Shown: piece after piece, positions 1 to 3,935 of the stretch
Layout of the letters: every line of letters starts with the position of its first letter
Numbering within the stretch: position 1 is the first letter of the stretch
Origin: an uncultured Clostridia bacterium
GTDB taxonomy: Bacteria; Bacillota; Clostridia; Oscillospirales; Ruminococcaceae
Assembly: GCA_947175045.1 (NCBI GenBank)
Contig: CAMWLH010000171.1
Span: forward strand, 1 to 5,344
Direction of reading: 5' to 3'
DNA length: 5,344 nucleotides
The notes under the pieces: model-generated
The model's input: only the letters and a program-made list of their open reading frames with translations
What the model was told of the DNA's origin: nothing
The model's database searches: none
Translations under genes and position numbers: made by a program

Positions 1-258
1 CTCCACTCCAAAGTTTTGCGCAAAAGCGACATAATGCCATAAGCCGCAACGTGATTGTTGCGCAAAGCTATCGATTGCGGGAATCGGTCATCGTTTGCGG
101 ACGCAAACTCGACCTTTTTGAAATTCCAATGCTAGGTCTTTTTGTGGCTATACTTTTTTACAAATTGAGGGGGGCTTCAAATCGAAGCAGTCCGCTTTGT
201 TTTGGGATTGCCCTAATTGTAATAACAAAGTCTTATACCGAGCATAAGAACAATGTAT
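1..258. other. Upstream intergenic region without a convincing gene
   Basis: No supportable coding region is seen here. One frame is open from base 3 to 281, but it has no credible start with a ribosome binding site, its product resembles no family I recognise, and it runs into the purA promoter. The first ~110 bases are rich in short palindromes (separate entry). Two weak hairpins follow: GCTTC/GAAGC (174-178 with 184-188) and CTTTGTT/AACAAAG (195-201 with 224-230, enclosing GGG/CCC at 204-206 and 211-213). I see no purine riboswitch core. The segment could hold the non-coding tail of an upstream gene or a dispersed intergenic repeat. Confidence 0.5.
14..108. repeat. Cluster of TTGCG/CGCAA palindromes
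   Basis: Eight copies of TTGCG or its complement CGCAA fall within about 93 bases, some overlapping. They form TTTTGCGCAAAA (14-25, a perfect 12-bp palindrome), a CGCAAC/GTTGCG hairpin (45-50 with 57-62), TTGCGCAA (58-65), and GTTTGCG-GA-CGCAAAC (93-108). ATCGATTGCGG (70-80) and ATCGTTTGCGG (90-100) are near-identical direct repeats 20 bp apart, two helical turns. They could be binding sites for a dimeric regulator (the half-sites resemble those of LacI-family operators), part of a dispersed repeat, or a weak terminator: the last hairpin is followed by T5 at 115-119. Confidence 0.45.
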
Positions 259-277
259 TTGAAACCGCCGTTCAAAT
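257..277. promoter_or_regulatory. Dyad overlapping the purA -35, candidate operator
   Basis: ATTTGAA (257-263) and TTCAAAT (271-277) form a perfect 7+7 bp inverted repeat with a 7-nt spacer, 21 bp in all, covering the -35 hexamer and much of the promoter spacer. A repressor bound here would block sigma-A. It does not match the CCGAAC-type PurBox of Bacillus PurR. No regulator can be assigned from sequence. Confidence 0.4.
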
Positions 278-287
278 CTGATATACT
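259..287 (+). promoter_or_regulatory. Sigma-A promoter of purA
   Basis: TTGAAA at 259-264 and TATACT at 282-287 are separated by exactly 17 bases, 5/6 matches at each element. Transcription would start near 294 and give a leader of about 35 nt before the purA start, which contains the GGAGGT ribosome binding site at 317-322. The -35 element sits inside a perfect dyad (next entry). Confidence 0.85.
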
Positions 288-316
288 GAAAAAGTACCAA
301 GAACTATAATGAATTT

Positions 317-322
317 GGAGGT
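317..322 (+). promoter_or_regulatory. Ribosome binding site of purA
   Basis: A perfect GGAGGT six bases before ATG 329, which fixes this start. Confidence 0.9.
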
Positions 323-328
323 ATTCAT

Positions 329-1627
329 ATGGTAACTGCTATTACGGGCGGGAGCTTCGGGGACGAGGGCAAGGGCAAAATGACCGATCTGCTCGCGGCG
401 AAAGCCGACATTGTGGTACGTTTTCAGGGCGGCGCAAACGCGGGGCACACGATAATCAACGACCACGGAAAGTTTGTTCTGCATATGCTGCCCTCGGGGG
501 TGTTTTACGGGCATACGGTGAACGTTATCGCGAGCAGCGCGGCATTCGACGCCGACGAGTTTTTCAATGAGCTGGAGATGCTTAAGGAGCGCGGTGTTCC
601 CGAGCCTTCGGTCAGAATATCGTCACGCGCGCAGCTTCTTCTGCCGATACACAAAACGCAGGACAGGCTGGAGGAGGAGCGTCTCGGAAAAAACAGCTTC
701 GGCTCTACCCGCTCCGGCATTGCGCCGTTTTATTCCGATAAATACGCAAAGCATAATTTTCAAATTTCGGAATTGTTTTCGGACGGGTTGACCGATAAGA
801 TCACGCGCTTCTGTGAGGATAAAAACAAATTTTTCAGGGAGTTTTACGGTATTGAAAACGCGCTGCCCGCCGACGTTCTAACAAAATATCTTGCGGAAAT
901 GAGAAGCAGGCTGGAGCCGTATTTGATCGACTGTCCCTATTATATGAACGACGCGGTGAGAGCGGGAAAGAATATTTTGCTTGAGGGTCAGCTTGGAGCG
1001 CTTCGCGACGTTGATAACGGTATATATCCTTTTGTAACATCGTCGTCGCCGCTTGCGGGCTTTGGCAGCGTCAGCGCGGGAATCCCGCCATATGAAATAA
1101 AGTCGGTGATCGCCGTTATCAAAGCGTATTCCACCTGCGTCGGAGCAGGCGCGTTTGTGGGGGAGCTATTCGGCGATGAAGCCGAGGAGCTGCGTAAAAG
1201 AGGCGGTGATTCGGGCGAGTACGGCGCGAAAACAGGCAGACCGCGTAGAATAGCTTGGTTCGACTGCGTTGCGGCGCGGTATGGCTGTATGGTTCAGGGC
1301 GCTGCGGAAGCGGCTCTGACAATGCTTGACGTTCTCGGGTTTCTTGACAGGATTCCTGTATGCGTTGGATATATGATAAACGGCAAGACGACTGATAAAT
1401 TCCCCGAAACCCATCAATTAAGCGTCGCCGAACCTATTTATGAATACATAGACGGCTGGAAATGCGATATTTCGGGTATCGGTAGCTGGGACGATCTCCC
1501 CGCGGAGGCTAAGCGATATGTGGAATTTATAGAAGATCGGATCGGAGTGCCCATAACAATGATATCAAACGGACCGCGCCGCGAACAGATAATTTTCAGG
1601 AAAGTTGCAAATAAACACAGCTTATGA
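329..1627 (+). CDS. purA: Adenylosuccinate synthetase family protein, divergent
   Basis: This 432-residue protein has the usual PurA length. PurA joins IMP and aspartate using GTP to make adenylosuccinate, the first committed step to AMP, in the cytoplasm. Seen: a GDEGKGK phosphate loop (11-17) with the catalytic Asp12; NAGHT (37-41) with the catalytic His40; LPSG (54-57); YPFVTSS (233-239); KAYSTCVGAG (265-274); TGRPRR (302-307); LDVL (333-336); and SNGP (413-416). The start follows GGAGGT by six bases. Several near-invariant positions differ: QWGDEG is SFGDEG, TTGRGIGP is STRSGIAP (126-133), EGAQG is EGQLG (219-223), TTGRPRR is KTGRPRR (301-307), TKLD is TMLD (331-334), and the arginine of the DKxAR segment is Lys141. 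These lie in or near the IMP, aspartate and guanine sites, so it may be a paralogue with altered substrate preference or a divergent housekeeping enzyme. Family membership is certain; the exact substrate is less so. Confidence 0.93.
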   Translation: MVTAITGGSFGDEGKGKMTDLLAAKADIVVRFQGGANAGHTIINDHGKFVLHMLPSGVFYGHTVNVIASSAAFDADEFFNELEMLKERGVPEPSVRISSRAQLLLPIHKTQDRLEEERLGKNSFGSTRSGIAPFYSDKYAKHNFQISELFSDGLTDKITRFCEDKNKFFREFYGIENALPADVLTKYLAEMRSRLEPYLIDCPYYMNDAVRAGKNILLEGQLGALRDVDNGIYPFVTSSSPLAGFGSVSAGIPPYEIKSVIAVIKAYSTCVGAGAFVGELFGDEAEELRKRGGDSGEYGAKTGRPRRIAWFDCVAARYGCMVQGAAEAALTMLDVLGFLDRIPVCVGYMINGKTTDKFPETHQLSVAEPIYEYIDGWKCDISGIGSWDDLPAEAKRYVEFIEDRIGVPITMISNGPRREQIIFRKVANKHSL

Positions 1628-1633
1628 TATAAT
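1605..1633 (+). promoter_or_regulatory. Extended -10 promoter of the LysR gene, overlapping the purA end
   Basis: TTGCAA at 1605-1610 and a perfect TATAAT at 1628-1633 are 17 bases apart, and TG at 1625-1626 adds an extended -10. The -35 lies in the last purA codons and the -10 starts one base after the purA stop, so the two genes are packed together yet separately promoted. The start would be near 1640, about 29 nt before the LysR start codon. Confidence 0.82.
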
Positions 1634-1646
1634 ATATATAGCATAA
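1622..1646. promoter_or_regulatory. Dyad over the LysR gene -10, candidate autoregulatory site
   Basis: TTATG (1622-1626) pairs with CATAA (1642-1646) and TATA (1628-1631) with TATA (1637-1640): nine of ten symmetric positions match around base 1634. T1628 and A1640 fit the T-N11-A spacing typical of LysR-type regulator sites. The position over the -10 and start point would suit the negative autoregulation common in this family. The AT-richness lowers the significance of the inner pairs. Confidence 0.35.
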
Positions 1647-1668
1647 TTATTATTTATGGGGTGCTGTC

Positions 1669-2544
1669 ATGAGCATAAGTTATGATTGGTACAGGATTTT
1701 TCACTGCGCCGCCGAGTGCGGCAGCATTACCGTTGCGGCGGAAAAGCTGTTCATTTCGCAGCCCGCCGTAAGCCAGACGATAAAGCAGCTTGAGGAAGTA
1801 TTGGAGTGCGCACTGTTTTTGCGCACTCCCAAAGGCGTAAAGCTCACCGCGGAGGGCGAGGTCTTATATAAGTATATTTCGGAGGGTGTGACCGCCTTTT
1901 CCGAGGGTGAGCGCAGGCTGACGGCAATGCTGCGGCTCGACGCGGGGGAGATAAGGATAGGAGCGAGCGATATGACGCTGGAATTTTGCCTTCTGCCTTA
2001 TCTTGAAGCATTTCATGGGGAATACCCGAATGTAAGGATATCAATAACCAACAACCCCACGCCGCAGACCTTGGAGCTTCTGAAACAAGGCAGGATTGAC
2101 TTTGCGGCTGTAAGCGAGCCGTTCTGCCGCACCGGCTTTGAGGTATTCCCTATACGAGAGATAAGGGATATTTTTATCGTCAGCGCCAAAAGGAAGCTGT
2201 CGGAGGACATAGCTATCGCGGATATAAAGGACGAGCTGATAATGCTTGAACCCGATACCAGCACCGGAGCGTTCCTTGACAGCGAGTTTCGCAGGCGCGG
2301 AATTTGCGCCCGTCCGAAATTCGAGCTTGCGACAAGTCCGCAGATAGTCGGGTTTACGGCGAGAAATATGGGTATAGGCTGCGTCGTATCCGATTTTGCG
2401 GACAGCGCGATAAGCTCGGGAACGGTCGCGGAAATTAAGGTGCGCGATCCGCTGCCGCCGCGGAATATATGCGTTGTCCGCGACAGGGATACGCGTTCGA
2501 TAGCGGCGGACAGACTGCTTGAGATGATAATAAAGTCGCTTTAA
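1669..2544 (+). CDS. LysR-type transcriptional regulator
   Basis: A 291-residue LysR-family regulator of standard length. Residues ~5-65 hold the winged helix-turn-helix: a GSIT-AAEKLFISQPAVSQ core (18-35), in which the recognition helix carries the family SQPAVSQ signature, followed by IKQLEE, LFLRTPKG and LTAEGE. A linker helix (~66-90) leads to the periplasmic-binding-protein-like effector domain (~91-291), starting GEIRIGAS, with LLPYLEAFHGEYPNVRI and LKQGRIDFAAVSEP as typical landmarks. The start sits 5 nt after GGGGTG (1658-1663). LysR regulators usually sense a small molecule and often act on an adjacent gene, classically a divergent one. Here both neighbours run in the same direction, so the target is not obvious. 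The DAHP synthase gene 71 nt downstream or the regulator itself are candidates, by inference only. No terminator is visible after it. I do not recognise a specific subfamily. Confidence 0.96.
   Translation: MSISYDWYRIFHCAAECGSITVAAEKLFISQPAVSQTIKQLEEVLECALFLRTPKGVKLTAEGEVLYKYISEGVTAFSEGERRLTAMLRLDAGEIRIGASDMTLEFCLLPYLEAFHGEYPNVRISITNNPTPQTLELLKQGRIDFAAVSEPFCRTGFEVFPIREIRDIFIVSAKRKLSEDIAIADIKDELIMLEPDTSTGAFLDSEFRRRGICARPKFELATSPQIVGFTARNMGIGCVVSDFADSAISSGTVAEIKVRDPLPPRNICVVRDRDTRSIAADRLLEMIIKSL
1803..1829 (+). repeat. Perfect 10-bp inverted repeat inside the LysR gene
   Basis: GGAGTGCGCA (1803-1812) and TGCGCACTCC (1820-1829) are perfect complements around a 7-nt loop, in the codons for the wing of the DNA-binding domain. 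No T-run follows, so it is not a standard intrinsic terminator. It may be an mRNA hairpin or chance. Confidence 0.5.
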
Positions 2545-2558
2545 ATTCCCAAAAGCCC

Positions 2559-2587
2559 TTGACAATGGTGAGAAATTGTGTTAAAAT
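2559..2587 (+). promoter_or_regulatory. Strong promoter of the DAHP synthase gene
   Basis: A perfect TTGACA (2559-2564) and TAAAAT (2582-2587) are 17 bases apart, with an extended -10 TG at 2579-2580. Transcription would begin near 2594, leaving a leader of about 22 nt that is nearly all ribosome binding site (AAAGGAGA, 2599-2606). There is no room for an attenuator or T-box before this gene, so control must be at the promoter or by enzyme feedback. Confidence 0.88.
2562..2579. promoter_or_regulatory. Small dyad between -35 and -10 of the DAHP synthase promoter
   Basis: ACAAT (2562-2566) and ATTGT (2575-2579) form a perfect 5+5 bp inverted repeat with an 8-nt spacer, lying between the promoter hexamers and touching the -35. 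The position is that of a repressor operator, but the arms are short and chance is possible. No regulator can be assigned. Confidence 0.3.
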
Positions 2588-2615
2588 ACTATAAGTGTAA
2601 AGGAGATAACGACAT

Positions 2616-3644
2616 ATGGCAATGAATTTTAAAAGAAAGCTCCCCATTCCCAAGGAGATAAAGGAGCTTTACCCCCTTTCTGAGGAGATAAAAAAGGTCA
2701 AGGCACAGAGAGATTTGGAAATAGCGGAGGTGTTCCGCGGCAATTCCGATAAATTTCTGTTGATTATCGGTCCCTGCTCGGCTGATAACGAGGAGTCGGT
2801 TATGGATTACAACCACCGTCTTGCCCGCGTTCAGGAGCAGGTAAAGGACAAGATACTGATAATCCCCCGCATTTATACGGGAAAGCCCCGTACCAACGGC
2901 ACGGGCTATAAGGGAATGATACACCAGCCCGACCCCACCAAGGGCGAGGATATGCTGGAGGGACTTGTACAGATAAGAAAGCTGCACGCGAGAGCTATCG
3001 AGGAGACCAAGCTCACCTGCGCGGACGAGATGCTCTACCCCGAGAATTACCGCTATCTTTCCGATCTGCTGAGCTATGTCGCGGTAGGAGCGCGCTCCGT
3101 TGAGGATCAGCACCACCGTATCACCGCCAGCGGCATGGAGTGCCCCGTGGGAATGAAGAACCCCACCAGCGGCGCCATCTCGGTCATGCTGAACTCCATA
3201 CAGGCGGCGCAGGCGAGCCACACCTTCATTTACCGCGGCTGGGAGGTCGAGACGGAGGGCAATCCGCTTTGCCACGCTATACTTCGCGGAGCGGCGAACA
3301 AGCACAATCAGAATATCCCCAACTATCATTATGAGGACTTGAAGCTGTGCTACGATATGTATATTGAGAGGGGTCTTGAAAATCCCGCGGTCATCGTGGA
3401 TACCAACCATTCCAATTCGGGCAAGCAATATCTGGAGCAGATCAGAATTGCCAACGAGATACTCCACTCAATGCGCCATTCTGCCGAGATAAGAAAGCTC
3501 GTAAAGGGTCTGATGATCGAGAGCTATATCGAGGACGGCGCGCAGAAGGTCGAGGAGGGAGTTTACGGAAAATCCATCACCGACCCCTGCCTTGGCTGGG
3601 AAAAGAGCGAAAGACTGATACTGGACATTGCGGATCAGTTATAA
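2616..3644 (+). CDS. aroF: 3-deoxy-7-phosphoheptulonate (DAHP) synthase, class I
   Basis: This 342-residue enzyme condenses phosphoenolpyruvate with erythrose 4-phosphate to DAHP, the first step of the shikimate pathway to Phe, Tyr and Trp, in the cytoplasm. It matches the AroF/AroG/AroH class in length and motifs: IGPCS (51-55, metal ligand Cys54), RIYTGKPRT (85-93, Arg85 and Lys90 for PEP), VGARSVEDQ (157-165), GMKNPTSG (179-186, Lys181), DTNHSNSGKQ (262-271, metal ligand His265), MIES (300-303, Glu302) and SITDPCLGWE (320-329, Asp323). All catalytic and metal residues expected from E. coli AroG are present. ATG 2616 is preferred over ATG 2622 because the AAAGGAG site ends about 10 nt before it. 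Which aromatic amino acid inhibits it cannot be read from sequence. Codons are richer in G/C-ending forms than in purA or the LysR gene, suggesting high expression. No terminator precedes the downstream T-box. Confidence 0.97.
   Translation: MAMNFKRKLPIPKEIKELYPLSEEIKKVKAQRDLEIAEVFRGNSDKFLLIIGPCSADNEESVMDYNHRLARVQEQVKDKILIIPRIYTGKPRTNGTGYKGMIHQPDPTKGEDMLEGLVQIRKLHARAIEETKLTCADEMLYPENYRYLSDLLSYVAVGARSVEDQHHRITASGMECPVGMKNPTSGAISVMLNSIQAAQASHTFIYRGWEVETEGNPLCHAILRGAANKHNQNIPNYHYEDLKLCYDMYIERGLENPAVIVDTNHSNSGKQYLEQIRIANEILHSMRHSAEIRKLVKGLMIESYIEDGAQKVEEGVYGKSITDPCLGWEKSERLILDIADQL
2636..2670 (+). repeat. 8-bp inverted repeat in the first codons of the DAHP synthase gene
   Basis: AAAGCTCC (2636-2643) and GGAGCTTT (2663-2670) are perfect complements around a 19-nt loop. 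The octamer GGAGATAA occurs three times nearby: in the ribosome binding site (2602-2609), in the loop (2654-2661) and after the stem (2684-2691). The CTCC arm could alternatively pair with GGAG of the ribosome binding site. A translational role is possible but speculative, as lysine/glutamate codons readily create such repeats. Confidence 0.35.
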
Positions 3645-3645
3645 T
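3640..3645 (+). promoter_or_regulatory. Possible -10 of a T-box promoter, overlapping the DAHP synthase stop
   Basis: A perfect TATAAT covers the last codon and stop of the DAHP synthase gene. Initiation near 3652 would place the RNA 5' end just before the T-box Stem I, as expected. However, no acceptable -35 is found at 16-19 nt upstream and there is no extended -10, so it may be weak, activator-dependent or fortuitous. The leader could instead be made by readthrough from the gene upstream. Confidence 0.4.
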
Positions 3646-3843
3646 ATGTAAAGCTATGACGGGAACCCAGTAGCTGTGCGATAAACCTTTCAGAGAGCCG
3701 TTGGCGGGTGTGAAACGGCGGGCGCGCACAAGCGAATTACCTCCCCGAGCGGCGCGGCGAACGGGAAACCAAGTAGTCCGCACGGGTAAGCCCGTTAGAG
3801 CTGTTCAAAGGCGTGGTCGCCGCAGGCGGCGATTGCGTAAATT

Positions 3844-3870
3844 GAGGTGGTACCGCGTTCAAACGCCCTC
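3844..3870 (+). promoter_or_regulatory. T-box antiterminator
   Basis: GAGG (3844-3847) pairs with CCUC (3867-3870) and GCG (3855-3857) with CGC (3864-3866), leaving the 7-nt bulge UGGUACC (3848-3854) and the loop UUCAAA. The bulge UGGU would bind the ACCA end of an uncharged tRNA. The CGCCCUC strand is shared with the terminator, so the two folds exclude each other. Confidence 0.95.
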
Positions 3871-3893
3871 TGCACAGCAGAGGGCATTTTTTT
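3865..3893 (+). terminator. T-box intrinsic terminator
   Basis: GCCCTCTGC (3865-3873) and GCAGAGGGC (3877-3885) form a perfect 9-bp stem with an ACA loop, followed by A and seven T (3887-3893). It forms when the tRNA is charged. It probably also ends the DAHP synthase transcript, since no other terminator lies between that gene and here. Confidence 0.97.
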
Positions 3894-3898
3894 ATAAT
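3871..3898 (+). promoter_or_regulatory. Possible promoter nested in the T-box terminator
   Basis: TGCACA (3871-3876, 4/6 to the -35 consensus) and a perfect TATAAT (3893-3898) are 16 bases apart. A start near 3905 would give a T-box-free transcript with a leader of about 31 nt. The -10 arises where the T-run meets ATAAT and may be chance. Confidence 0.3.
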
Positions 3899-3935
3899 TA
3901 CCTTCGGACTCACATTACATGAAAGCGAGGACACT

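Larger units (their letters stand above)
3652..3893 (+). promoter_or_regulatory. T-box riboswitch leader, probable tyrosine specifier (UAC)
   Basis: A full T-box element that reads tRNA charging. Stem I begins near GGGA (3661-3664). An AGUA/GAA loop E motif (3669-3672 with 3734-3736) borders a helix GCU-GUGCG (3673-3680) with CGCAC-A-AGC (3725-3733). The AG bulge AGAGAG (3692-3697) and distal loop GGUGUGA (3707-3713, fitting GNUGNRA) sit at the apex, closed by GCCGUU/AACGGC (3697-3702 with 3714-3719). By alignment with the GAA-N-specifier spacing recalled from glyQ leaders, the specifier is UAC at 3738-3740, tyrosine. Stem II has its own GAA/AGUA S-turn (3759-3761, 3772-3775). ACGGG/CCCGT (3782-3786, 3791-3795) and Stem III (3812-3837) follow, then the antiterminator and terminator. 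UGGU implies a tRNA discriminator A, which fits tRNA(Tyr) and argues against Trp. The downstream gene is a lipoprotein, which is unusual for a T-box. Confidence 0.96.

Noticed and set aside
51..281. 76-codon frame starting at GTG 51 (open from base 3)
   Set aside because: No ribosome binding site, no recognisable similarity, overlaps the palindrome cluster and the purA promoter; most likely chance.
160..300. Purine riboswitch before purA
   Set aside because: The hairpins here lack the conserved three-way junction and loop-loop sequences of the purine riboswitch.
305..310. TATAAT just upstream of the purA ribosome binding site
   Set aside because: Initiation would fall at about 317 and remove the Shine-Dalgarno; its -35 region is poor, and the 259-287 promoter is better.
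329..1627. PurZ (aminoadenine pathway) enzyme
   Set aside because: The catalytic Asp of PurA is retained, the length is that of PurA, and no phage genes surround it.
2041..2565. 174-codon minus-strand frame opposite the LysR gene
   Set aside because: Shadow of the LysR effector domain; Arg/Tyr-rich composition typical of antisense frames.
2589..3467. Long minus-strand frame opposite the DAHP synthase gene
   Set aside because: It is the complement of a certain gene with all catalytic motifs; the translated product shows no family features.
3652..3893. Tryptophan T-box serving the aromatic pathway
   Set aside because: No UGG at the specifier position, and the bulge UGGU demands discriminator A, while bacterial tRNA(Trp) usually carries G.
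3701..3922. Short plus-strand frame through the T-box region
   Set aside because: The sequence is fully explained by T-box RNA structure; Arg-rich product with no ribosome binding site.
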